DNA of 64,000 bases from DASZTV01 sp035548055 (lineage in GTDB: Bacteria > Actinomycetota > Actinomycetes > JAFAQI01). The stretch's first letter is position 1; each line of letters opens with the position of its first letter. The stretch lies in contig DASZTL010000091.1 in NCBI GenBank assembly GCA_035548055.1, positions 23,641 through 87,640 on the forward strand. Direction: 5' to 3'. This document shows, in pieces, positions 40,214 to 47,846 of this stretch. The translations under genes and the position numbers were made by a program. The notes beneath the pieces are model-generated. The model was not told where the DNA came from, did not search any database, and saw only the letters and a program-made list of their open reading frames with translations.

Positions 40214-41391
40214 TGGTCACCGATGTGGAAAGAGCCGCTCGAGCGCAGCTGTTGCGCGCCGCGGAGCCGCCATCGGCCGGATTGTTGCGGCATGTCGCAC
40301 AGGTCGGTCCGGTCGAGGCGGTTCAGGACATCCGTCGGCGGGCACCGATCCCGAACCTCGATGTGGCCGCGATGGCCACGCGTCTCCTCGACGTGTCGCC
40401 CGAGCGCGAGCTCGAGCTCGCCGCGCGGCTTGGTGCCCGGCTCGTGTGCCCAGGTGATCCGGAATGGCCTGCGGGCCTCGACGACCTGGCTCACCTCGAC
40501 GCCGGTTGCCTCGCCCTCTGGCTACGGGGCACCGCTTCGTTGAACGACGTCTGCGAGCGGGCAGTCGCTGTTGTCGGCACGCGCGCCCCGACCGACTACG
40601 GCGTCTCCATCGCGGCCGAGCTGAGCACGGGCCTGGCCGAACGCGGTTGGACAGTCGTGTCCGGACTGGCACTGGGCATCGACGCCGCCGCCCATCGCGG
40701 CGCGCTCGCGGCCGGCGGGCAAACCGTCGCGGTTCTCGCTAGCGGCGTCGACGTCGTCTACCCCGGCGCGAACCGAGGGCTCTACGACCGCGTCAGAGCC
40801 GAAGGTGTGATCGTCAGCGAGCAACCGCCGGGCTCGGCGCCGCATCGCGGCCGGTTCCTGGTGCGGAATCGGCTGATCGCGGCCCTCTCCGGCGGAACCG
40901 TTGTCGTCGAGGCGGCACCGCGTAGTGGTGCACGCTCGACGGCGCGGCACGCGGCCGAGCTGTTCCGGCACGTGATGGCGGTTCCGGGACCGGTCAGCTC
41001 AATCCTGTCTGCCGGGTGTCACCAGCTGCTGCGCGACCGACCGGATGCCGTGCTCGTCACCAAGGTCGATGAGGTGATCGAACAGGTCGGTCCGCTCGGT
41101 TGCTTCGCCGAGCGGGTCAGCGGTCCGGTGCGCCGCCGTGACCTACTCGGTCCGACGGTCAGCCGCGCGTTCGAGGCGGTCCCCGTGATGAGGCCCGTCC
41201 CGCTGGAGCGGATTGCGACGACGGCTGGGTTGCGCCTTGACGCGATGGCTGCCGCGTTGGCGGCGCTGGAGTCGGCGGGGCTCGTCGAGAAGGTTGGCGG
41301 CGGGTGGCGCATGAGCAAGTCGGGGCGCGACGAGCGTCGCGGCGGGCCGGCGCCAGGTTCGGCCGAGGAGCTGGCGCTCGGTTGGTGGTAG
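40213..41391 (+). CDS. dprA: DNA processing protein DprA
   Basis: 392 residues. The Rossmann core has VAVVGTRAPTDYG, VSGLALGIDAAAHRGAL, TVAVLASGVDVVYPGAN and FLVRNRLIAALSGGTVVVEA. DprA protects single-stranded DNA and loads RecA. A C-terminal winged-helix DML1-like domain (residues 315-365) is present. GTG 40213 overlaps comM's TAG as TAGTG. The competence machinery itself is not in the window. Confidence 0.94.
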   Translation: MVTDVERAARAQLLRAAEPPSAGLLRHVAQVGPVEAVQDIRRRAPIPNLDVAAMATRLLDVSPERELELAARLGARLVCPGDPEWPAGLDDLAHLDAGCLALWLRGTASLNDVCERAVAVVGTRAPTDYGVSIAAELSTGLAERGWTVVSGLALGIDAAAHRGALAAGGQTVAVLASGVDVVYPGANRGLYDRVRAEGVIVSEQPPGSAPHRGRFLVRNRLIAALSGGTVVVEAAPRSGARSTARHAAELFRHVMAVPGPVSSILSAGCHQLLRDRPDAVLVTKVDEVIEQVGPLGCFAERVSGPVRRRDLLGPTVSRAFEAVPVMRPVPLERIATTAGLRLDAMAAALAALESAGLVEKVGGGWRMSKSGRDERRGGPAPGSAEELALGWW

Positions 41392-41399
41392 CGCCACAT

Positions 41400-41418
41400 C
41401 ACGCTGCGAAGCAGCGTG
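41400..41418 (+). terminator. Hairpin after dprA
   Basis: CACGCTGC (41400-41407) / GCAGCGTG (41411-41418) with a GAA loop, 9 bases after the dprA stop. It probably separates the rplS-dprA transcript from the xerC promoter. Confidence 0.5.
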
Positions 41419-41423
41419 GCGAC

Positions 41424-41452
41424 TTGACGCTGCGCAGCCACGCGTCGAGCGT
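41424..41452 (+). promoter_or_regulatory. Leaderless promoter of xerC-whiG
   Basis: -35 TTGACG (41424-41429), 17-base spacer, -10 GAGCGT (41447-41452), then 6 bases to GTG 41459. Spacing is ideal for both the promoter and leaderless translation. Confidence 0.6.
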
Positions 41453-41458
41453 GGGCGG

Positions 41459-42382
41459 GTGGCCACCGCCGAGCTCGAGGTATCCCCGGAGCTGGCCGAG
41501 GCACGGGCTCGTTACGTCGAGCATCTGACCTTCGAGCGGGGCCTGTCCCCCCACACGGTTCGGGCCTACGCCAACGACCTCGACAGCCTCCTGACCCACG
41601 CCGCCCGGATGCGGCGGACCACTGTCGCAGGAATCGACGTCGGCGTTCTGCGCTCGTGGTTGGCGCAGCTTCACACCACGGGCAAGAGTCGGGCAACCCT
41701 CGCAAGGCGCGCATCATCGGCGCGAATGTTCATGGCCTGGGCGGTTCGTGACGGGCTTGCCGAAACAGATGCCGGCGCTCGGCTGGCGACGCCTCGCGCG
41801 GTGCGCAAGCTGCCTGAAGTGCTACGTGTCGACCAGGCTGCCGCCGTGATGGCGGCGGCAGCCGAAGATGGGACCCCGATCGGGTTGCGGGACGCCGCGA
41901 TCGTCGAGCTGCTCTATGCCACGGGTGCACGGGTCAGCGAGCTGTGCGGGCTCGACATCGACGATCTGGACCGGGAGCGGCGTACCGTCCGGTTGTTCGG
42001 GAAAGGGGCGAAGGAGCGCGTGGTGCCGCTCGGCGAGCCGGCTGCGCGTGCGACCGCCTCGTGGCTGGCGCGCGGACGGCCCGCGTTGGTGACTGCGGAC
42101 AGCCCGCCGGCGGTGCTGCTCGGCTCGCGCGGCCGACGGCTGGACCCGAGGGCGGCTCGACGGGTTGTGCACCAGCGGCTGAAGGCGGTGCCTGGCGCGG
42201 CCGATCTCGGGCCACACGGACTACGACACACCGCGGCGACTCACTTATTGGAAGGCGGCGCCGACTTGAGAAGCGTTCAGGAGCTGCTTGGTCACGCTAC
42301 GCTCGCAACCACTCAGATCTATACCCACGTTTCTATCGAACGGCTGAGAGCAACCTATGAGTCCGCGCACCCCCGAGCGTGA
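41459..42382 (+). CDS. xerC: Tyrosine recombinase XerC-like
   Basis: 307 residues. Resolves chromosome dimers with a XerD partner. The N-terminal SAM-like domain is residues 10-100 (RYVEHLTFERGLSPHTVRAYANDL). Catalytic residues appear in order: Arg in GARVSEL (~160), Lys in GKGAKERVVPL, HGLRH (~252-256), LLGHATLATTQIY with the final Tyr288. No integrase-like accessory features or att sites are nearby, so it is taken as housekeeping. The last 26 bases overlap whiG. Confidence 0.93.
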   Translation: MATAELEVSPELAEARARYVEHLTFERGLSPHTVRAYANDLDSLLTHAARMRRTTVAGIDVGVLRSWLAQLHTTGKSRATLARRASSARMFMAWAVRDGLAETDAGARLATPRAVRKLPEVLRVDQAAAVMAAAAEDGTPIGLRDAAIVELLYATGARVSELCGLDIDDLDRERRTVRLFGKGAKERVVPLGEPAARATASWLARGRPALVTADSPPAVLLGSRGRRLDPRAARRVVHQRLKAVPGAADLGPHGLRHTAATHLLEGGADLRSVQELLGHATLATTQIYTHVSIERLRATYESAHPRA

Positions 42383-43193
42383 CAAGGTCGCGCTCGAGGA
42401 TGACGACGCCCGGGTTGAGAAGGCGGCCGTCGATGAGGCGATCAGCGAGCTCTGGCGGTCGTTCAAGGACAGTGGTGACCTCGCGCTCCGCGAGCGGCTG
42501 ATCCTGCACTACTCACCACTGGTGAAGTACGTCGCCGGCCGCGTGGGGGTCGGCCTGCCGCCCAACATCGAGCAGGCGGACCTCGTCTCCTACGGGATCT
42601 TCGGGTTGATCGACGCGATCGAGAAGTTCGACGTCAGCCGCGCGATCAAGTTCGAGACCTACGCGATCAGCCGCATCAAGGGCGCGATCATCGACGAGCT
42701 GCGCGCGATCGACTGGATCCCGCGCTCCGTCCGCTACAAGGCCCGTGAGGTCGAGAAGGCCTACGCCGCCCTCGAGTCCCGCTTACACCGCACGCCCACG
42801 GAGGCGGAGGTCGCCGCCGAGCTCGGGATCCAGCTCGAAGAGCTTCACACGATCTTCTCCCAGGTCTCCTTCGTCAACGTCATCGCACTCGACGAGCTGC
42901 TCAACGTCGGGGGAGAGCGCGGGGACAAGCTCTCACTGGTCGACACGCTCGAGGACACCAAGGCCGAGGATCCGGTCGCGGCCTTCGAGACGGAGGAGAC
43001 GAAGTACCTCCTCGCGCGCGCCATCAACACGCTGCCTGAGCGGGAGAAGATCGTCGTCACCCTGTACTACTACGAGGGCCTCACGCTCGCCGAGATCGGT
43101 CAGGTCCTGGGCGTCACCGAGAGCCGGATCTGCCAGATGCACACCAAGGCGGTGCTGCAGCTGCGCGGCAAGCTCGCCGAACCGAAAGACTGA
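42357..43193 (+). CDS. whiG: RNA polymerase sigma factor WhiG (FliA type)
   Basis: 278 residues. Region 2 (LVKYVAGRVGVGLPPNIEQADLVSYGIFGLIDAIEKFD), region 3 (RTPTEAEVAAELGI) and region 4 (LPEREKIVVTLYYYEGLTLAEIGQVLGVTESRICQMH) are all complete. In Streptomyces WhiG triggers sporulation of aerial hyphae; in motile Actinobacteria the same family drives flagellar genes. No flagellar or whi target genes are in the window, so its regulon is open. It starts inside xerC, 26 bases before that gene's end. Confidence 0.95.
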   Translation: MSPRTPERDKVALEDDDARVEKAAVDEAISELWRSFKDSGDLALRERLILHYSPLVKYVAGRVGVGLPPNIEQADLVSYGIFGLIDAIEKFDVSRAIKFETYAISRIKGAIIDELRAIDWIPRSVRYKAREVEKAYAALESRLHRTPTEAEVAAELGIQLEELHTIFSQVSFVNVIALDELLNVGGERGDKLSLVDTLEDTKAEDPVAAFETEETKYLLARAINTLPEREKIVVTLYYYEGLTLAEIGQVLGVTESRICQMHTKAVLQLRGKLAEPKD

Positions 43194-43204
43194 CGCGCGC
43201 CCAT

Positions 43205-43218
43205 CCACCTGGCGGTGG
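43205..43218. terminator. Short convergent hairpin between whiG and the M23-like gene
   Basis: CCACC (43205-43209) / GGTGG (43214-43218), 4-base loop, in the 25-base gap between convergent stops. Confidence 0.3.
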
Positions 43219-43710
43219 TCACCCGCGGCTGGGCAGCGGTAGCAGCCTGACCCGTAGCAGCCCCAACAGGGCGAGCGGGTCGAGATAGTCGGTACCGCGC
43301 AGCAGCCCCCAGTGCAGCTGGTCGGCGTCCAGGTGCCCGATCACCTGCCCGGCTTCCACCCGTTCACCGCGTCGAACGCTGGGTGTGACGGGCTCATACG
43401 TCGTGCGGAGCGAGCCGAACGTGATCGCCACCGCTCCGGTGCCCCCGACCGGGCCGGCGAACGTCACGATCCCGCTGTTGGCGGTGTGGACGGCCTGGCC
43501 GCGGTGGCCGGCCAGATCGAGGCCCCGATTGCCTGCCAACCACGGCTGCGCCGGCGGGTCGAAGTCGCCCACGATCCGATCGGGCCCGGGCGACAACGGC
43601 CAGCTGTAGGCCGATGCGGGCGAAGCCGGCGAGGCAGGCGCGGAGCCCGCCGGAGCGGGGCCCAGAGCAACGAGGAGCGAGGCGCCGAAAGCGCAGAGCG
43701 ACCGAATCAC
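43219..43710 (-). CDS. Secreted M23 (LytM)-like protein lacking zinc ligands
   Basis: 163 residues. From GTG 43710 it has a signal peptide (SLCAFGASLLVALGPAPAGSAPA) and a LytM-type beta fold (AGHRGQAVHTANSGIVTFAGPVGG; LRTTYEPVTPSVRRGERVEAGQVIGHLD). The first zinc motif HxxxD reads NRGLD (codon AAT for Asn), and the HxH motif reads QLHWG, so two of the usual ligands or catalytic histidines are missing. It may be a regulator or binder of peptidoglycan enzymes, not a peptidase. Related genes lie upstream of rpsB in Streptomyces. Starts at 43773 and 43824 are possible but spoil the signal. Confidence 0.8.
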   Translation of the reverse strand: MIRSLCAFGASLLVALGPAPAGSAPASPASPASAYSWPLSPGPDRIVGDFDPPAQPWLAGNRGLDLAGHRGQAVHTANSGIVTFAGPVGGTGAVAITFGSLRTTYEPVTPSVRRGERVEAGQVIGHLDADQLHWGLLRGTDYLDPLALLGLLRVRLLPLPSRG

Positions 43711-44017
43711 GCTGCGATGATCGGGCCGAGCCCGGTCGAGCCCAAGCCGAATTTCGCGCCTGTGGACAGTCACCCGTAGACTTCCGGCAGCGGTTCGCGC
43801 AAGCGATCCGACTTCGCACGTCACCAGATCGCCCTAGGGGTTGAGTCCAACTCAGCGTCGATGGGCGAGGCGCGTCGTACGGTCCTCTGGGTTGAGTTCA
43901 GCACAGCGTTGAACAAGCGCAGGGGTTCGTCGCGCCGGGGGCGTCAGGCGCGACGACCAACCGGTTCGTCGCGAGAAACCGAGTGCATGCGCAGCATGCA
44001 CGAGAGGAGCACCACCT
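43711..44017. other. Intergenic leader region between the M23-like gene and rpsB
   Basis: 307 bases without a gene. It contains two copies of a 20-base imperfect repeat (43839-43858 and 43890-43909, 17 of 20 identical, each starting GGTTGAGT and ending CAGCGT), a possible -10 TACGGT at 43878-43883, and the structured rpsB leader described separately. Promoters for both divergent genes must lie here. Confidence 0.6.
43924..44001 (+). ncRNA. Structured 5' leader of rpsB with alternative helices
   Basis: Arm B (GGCGCGACGA, 43947-43956) can pair with TCGTCGCGCC at 43927-43936 (10 bp) or, with 8 bp, with TCGTCGCG at 43966-43973; the two partners lie in an 11-base direct repeat GGTTCGTCGCG (43924-43934, 43963-43973). 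A separate hairpin GTGCATGC/GCATGCAC (43983-44001, GCA loop) ends just before the GAGAGGAG ribosome binding site. This resembles autoregulated ribosomal-protein leaders, perhaps responding to S2. The structure is read from the sequence; the regulation is inference. Confidence 0.45.
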
Positions 44018-44899
44018 ATGGCCGTCGTCACGATGCGCCAGCTGCTCGAGAGCGGCGTCCACTTCGGGCATCAGACCCGTCGCTGGAACCCGAAGATGAA
44101 GCGCTTCATCTTCACCGAGCGCAACGGCATCTACATCATCGACCTGCAGCAGTCGCTGTCCTACATCGACCGCGCATACGACTTCATCAAGCAGACCGTC
44201 GCCCACGGTGGCTCGGTCCTGTTCGTCGGTACGAAGAAGCAGGCGCAGGACGCGATCGCCGAGCAGGCGACCCGGGTCGGCATGCCCTTCGTGAACCAGC
44301 GCTGGCTGGGCGGCATGCTGACCAACTTCTCGACCGTCCACAAGCGGCTCCAGCGGCTCAAGGAGCTCGAGGTCATCGAGGCCACCGGCGGCACGAACGT
44401 CACCACCAAGAAGGAAGCCCTCGTGCTCTCGCGTGAGCGCGAGAAGCTTGCCCGCACGCTCGGCGGCATCCGCGACATGGCGAAGGTTCCGAGCGCGGTG
44501 TGGGTGGTCGACACGAACAAGGAGCACATCGCCGTCGCGGAGGCGCGGAAGCTGAACATCCCGGTTGTCGCGATCCTCGACAGCAACTGCGACCCGGACG
44601 TCGTCGACTACCCGATCCCGGGCAACGACGACGCCATTCGCTCCGTCGCGACGCTGACCCGCGTCATCGCCGACGCCGTCGCCGAGGGTCTGATCGCCCG
44701 CGCGGGTGCGGCTGAGGGCGACGAGACACCGGAGCCGGGCCAGCTCGGCGCCGACGAGCCGCTCGCGGACTGGGAGCGTGAGCTGCTCGAAGGCGCAGCC
44801 GCACCAGCCGCAGAAGCTGCCGCAGGCGGCGAGGCCACGGCACCCGAAGCTGCCGCAGGCAGCGAGACGCCCGCAACCCCGGAAGCGAGTGACAACTGA
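44018..44899 (+). CDS. rpsB: 30S ribosomal protein S2 with Ala-rich extension
   Basis: 293 residues. MAVVTMRQLLESGVHFGHQTRRWNPKM, NFSTVHKRLQRLKELE and VPSAVWVVDTNKEHIAVAEARKLNIPVVAI are classical S2. After residue 235 a 55-residue Ala/Glu/Pro/Thr-rich tail is added, as in many Actinobacteria. GAGAGGAG lies 8 bases before the ATG. tsf overlaps by one base (TGATG). Confidence 0.98.
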   Translation: MAVVTMRQLLESGVHFGHQTRRWNPKMKRFIFTERNGIYIIDLQQSLSYIDRAYDFIKQTVAHGGSVLFVGTKKQAQDAIAEQATRVGMPFVNQRWLGGMLTNFSTVHKRLQRLKELEVIEATGGTNVTTKKEALVLSREREKLARTLGGIRDMAKVPSAVWVVDTNKEHIAVAEARKLNIPVVAILDSNCDPDVVDYPIPGNDDAIRSVATLTRVIADAVAEGLIARAGAAEGDETPEPGQLGADEPLADWERELLEGAAAPAAEAAAGGEATAPEAAAGSETPATPEASDN

Positions 44900-45711
44900 T
44901 GGCAGTCAGCGCTGCTGACGTGAAGAAGCTCCGCGACGCCACCGGCGCGGGGATGATGGACTGCAAGAAGGCACTGGAAGAGGCCGACGGCGACTTCGAC
45001 AAGGCCGTGGAGCTGCTCCGCATCGCGGGCGCGGCGAAGCAGGCGAAGCGGCAGGACCGCGAGGCCAACAACGGACTCGTCGCTGCGGCCGAAGGCGCGA
45101 TGATCACGCTGCTGTCGGAAAGCGACTTCGTCGCGAAGAACGACGAGTTCCAGACCCTCGCCGCGGACGTCGTCACGGTCGCGGCCGAAACCCGACCGGC
45201 GGACGTCGAGGCACTGGGCGCCGCGTTGCTCGCGGACGGGCGGACGGTGTCGGCGGCGATCGAGGCGACCGGCGCGGTGATCGGCGAGAAGATCGGGCTT
45301 GGCGAGCTGGCGGTCTTCGAAGGGAAGACGACCACCTACCTGCACAAGCGGGCGACCGATCTGCCCCCGCAGATCGGCGTCCTCGTGCAGTTCGAGGGCG
45401 ACGACGCCGAGACGGCGCGTGGCGTGGCGATGCAGATCGCGACGTACAACCCGCCGTACCTCAGCCGCGAGGACGTTCCCGAGGACACGGTCGCCAACGA
45501 GCGCCGGATCGCCGAGGCAACCGCGCGTGAAGAGGGCAAACCGGAGCAGGCTCTGCCGAAGATCGTCGAGGGCAGGTTGACCGGCTTCTACAAGGACAAC
45601 GTCCTGCTCGACCAGGCCTACGTCCGCGACAACAAGAAGTCGGTTCAAGCGGTGCTCGACGAGGCCGGCGTGAAGATCACCAAGTTCGTCCGGTTCGCGG
45701 TGGGCGCCTGA
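44899..45711 (+). CDS. tsf: Elongation factor Ts
   Basis: Nucleotide exchange factor for EF-Tu. 270 residues: VKKLRDATGAGMMDCKKALEEADGDFDKAVELLR (the TDVGMM-like motif), EGAMITLLSESDFVAKNDEF and the C-terminal domain ending KFVRFAVGA. Translationally coupled to rpsB. Confidence 0.98.
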   Translation: MAVSAADVKKLRDATGAGMMDCKKALEEADGDFDKAVELLRIAGAAKQAKRQDREANNGLVAAAEGAMITLLSESDFVAKNDEFQTLAADVVTVAAETRPADVEALGAALLADGRTVSAAIEATGAVIGEKIGLGELAVFEGKTTTYLHKRATDLPPQIGVLVQFEGDDAETARGVAMQIATYNPPYLSREDVPEDTVANERRIAEATAREEGKPEQALPKIVEGRLTGFYKDNVLLDQAYVRDNKKSVQAVLDEAGVKITKFVRFAVGA

Positions 45712-45714
45712 CGC

Positions 45715-46458
45715 ATGGCTGACTCGCCGGCGCGGTGGGGTCGTGTCCTGCTCAAGCTGGGCGGGGAGATGTTCGGGGGCGGCTCGGTAGGGGTCGATCC
45801 TGACGTCGTGCAGGACGTCGCGCGCCAGATCGCCGACGTCGTCAGCGGCGGAGTGCAAGTTGCGGTCGTCATCGGCGGCGGCAACTTCTTCCGCGGTCAT
45901 GAGCTCTCCGAGCGCGGCATGGACCGCGGCCGAGCCGACTACATGGGAATGCTCGGGACTGTCATGAACTGCCTGGCCCTGCAGGACTTTCTCGAGAAGC
46001 AGGGCGTCGAGACGCGGGTGCAGACCGCGATCATGATGGGTCAGGTCGCGGAGCCCTACGTGCCTCGCCGCGCGATCCGCCACCTCGAAAAGGGTCGGGT
46101 CGTCATCTTCGGCGCTGGTCTGGGTGCGCCGTTCTTCTCCACCGACACCACGGCCGCTCAACGTGCGCTGGAGATCGGCGCCGAAGTCCTGCTCATGGCC
46201 AAGGCCGTCGACGGCGTGTACGACGATGACCCACGGGCCAACCCCAGCGCGAAGCGGTTCGATCACATCACCTACTCCGAGGTCCTGGCGCGCGAGCTGA
46301 AGGTCGCCGATTTGACTGCCTTCACCCTCTGCATGGACAACTCGTTGCCGATCGTCGTCTTCGACCTCATGGTCGACGGCAACATCGGGCGGGCCGTCCG
46401 TGGTGAGAGCATCGGCACCGTGGTTGATGCCGGGCCGGCCGTGGGCGGGATGGAGTAG
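45715..46458 (+). CDS. pyrH: UMP kinase
   Basis: Amino-acid-kinase family enzyme converting UMP to UDP. 247 residues: RVLLKLGGEMFGGG, VVIGGGNFFRG, RADYMGMLGTVMNCLALQD, FSTDTTAAQRALEIGAEVLLMAKAVDGVYDDDPR. ATG 45715 lies 3 bases after tsf. Confidence 0.98.
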   Translation: MADSPARWGRVLLKLGGEMFGGGSVGVDPDVVQDVARQIADVVSGGVQVAVVIGGGNFFRGHELSERGMDRGRADYMGMLGTVMNCLALQDFLEKQGVETRVQTAIMMGQVAEPYVPRRAIRHLEKGRVVIFGAGLGAPFFSTDTTAAQRALEIGAEVLLMAKAVDGVYDDDPRANPSAKRFDHITYSEVLARELKVADLTAFTLCMDNSLPIVVFDLMVDGNIGRAVRGESIGTVVDAGPAVGGME

Positions 46459-46461
46459 CTC

Positions 46462-47019
46462 GTGATTGACGAGACGATGTTCGAGGCCGAGGAGAAGATG
46501 GAGAAGGCCGTCAGCGTGCTTCACGACGACCTCGCCACGATCCGTACCGGCCGGGCGACGCCGCAGATGTTCTCGAAGATCGTGGTCGACTACTACGGCA
46601 CCCCGACGCCGGTGAACCAGCTGGCGTCGTTCAACGTTCCCGAGCCGCGGATGGCGATCATCGCGCCGTACGACAAGGGATCGCTCACTGCCATCGAGAA
46701 GGCGATTCGCGACAGCGATCTCGGCGTGAACCCGACCAGCGACGGATCCATCATCCGGGTCGTCTTTCCCCAGCTCACCGAAGAGCGGCGCCGAGAGATG
46801 ATCAAGGTGGCTCGGGGCAAGGCCGAGGACGGCCGGGTCTCGATCCGCAACATCCGTCGGCACGCCAAGGAGGCGCTCGACAAGCTCGCCAAGGACGGCG
46901 AGGTCGGCGAGGACGATGTGGCGCGTGCCGAGAAGGAGCTCGAGAAGACGACGCACGGCTACGTCGAGCAGGTCGACGAGGCGCTCAAGGCCAAAGAAGC
47001 CGAGCTCCTCGAAGTATGA
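46462..47019 (+). CDS. frr: Ribosome recycling factor
   Basis: 185 residues: EEKMEKAVSVLHDDLATIRTGRATPQMF, the GSLTAIEKAIRDSDLGVNPTSDGSIIRV hinge region and PQLTEERRREMIKVARGKAEDGRVSIRNIRR. Ends overlap cdsA as ATGA. Confidence 0.98.
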   Translation: MIDETMFEAEEKMEKAVSVLHDDLATIRTGRATPQMFSKIVVDYYGTPTPVNQLASFNVPEPRMAIIAPYDKGSLTAIEKAIRDSDLGVNPTSDGSIIRVVFPQLTEERRREMIKVARGKAEDGRVSIRNIRRHAKEALDKLAKDGEVGEDDVARAEKELEKTTHGYVEQVDEALKAKEAELLEV

Positions 47020-47846
47020 GCGAGGGGCAACCCGGTCGGGCCGGTCGAAACCTGCCGGTCGCGGTGGGGGTCGGACTCGGACTCGGTGCCCTGTTCTTCC
47101 TGACGGTCTTCCTCTACAAGCCGCTCTTCATCGTTGTCATCGTCCTGGCGATCGGCCTCGGCATGCAGGAGATCGTGCGGGGACTGAGCGCCAAGGATCT
47201 GCATCCGCCGTTGGTCCCACTGCTAGCCGGCGCTGTCGCGATTCTCTGTCTCGCGTATGTCGATGGGCGGGAGGCGATGACGACGGCGCTGCTGCTGTCG
47301 CTGCCGGCGATCCTCCTCTGGCGGGTGTGGCGCGGCATCGACGGCCTCGTCGGGGATCTCGCTTCGGGCGTCCTGGCTCTCGTCTACGTCGCCTACCTCG
47401 CGGCCTTCGCCGCGTTGCTGCTCGGTGCGCACGACGGTGATCGCCGGATCACGATCTTCGTCGCTGTGGTGGTGTCGAGCGATATCGGTGGGTACGCCAT
47501 CGGTGCACTGTTCGGAAGGCACCCGCTGGCGCCGAAGATCAGTCCCAAGAAGTCGATCGAAGGACTCGCGGGCTCGGTTGCCCTCTGCACCTTCATGGGG
47601 TGGATCCTGTGTACGCAGCTGCTCCACACGTACTGGTGGCAGGGGGTGCTCTTCGGGATCGCTATCGTCACAACGGCCACGCTCGGCGACTTGTTCGAGT
47701 CGATGATCAAGCGTGACCTCGGGATCAAGGACATGGGCACCTTGCTCCCCGGGCACGGCGGGGTCTTCGACCGCCTTGACTCGATGCTGCCGTCGGCGCC
47801 GACTGCGTGGGCGCTACTCGCGGCGTTCGTACCGCTGCACTCGTGA
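47016..47846 (+). CDS. cdsA: Phosphatidate cytidylyltransferase
   Basis: Integral membrane enzyme making CDP-diacylglycerol. 276 residues with about 7 to 8 hydrophobic segments and the full C-terminal signature (SMIKRDLGIKDMGTLLPGHG then GVFDRLDSML). It works downstream of PlsC. Overlaps frr (ATGA) and rlmN (GTGA). Confidence 0.96.
   Translation: MSEGQPGRAGRNLPVAVGVGLGLGALFFLTVFLYKPLFIVVIVLAIGLGMQEIVRGLSAKDLHPPLVPLLAGAVAILCLAYVDGREAMTTALLLSLPAILLWRVWRGIDGLVGDLASGVLALVYVAYLAAFAALLLGAHDGDRRITIFVAVVVSSDIGGYAIGALFGRHPLAPKISPKKSIEGLAGSVALCTFMGWILCTQLLHTYWWQGVLFGIAIVTTATLGDLFESMIKRDLGIKDMGTLLPGHGGVFDRLDSMLPSAPTAWALLAAFVPLHS

Noticed and set aside
41459..42382. XerC-like gene as integrase of a mobile element
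   Set aside because: No attachment-site repeats, tRNA, excisionase or phage genes nearby, and the gene sits in the conserved dprA-whiG neighbourhood.
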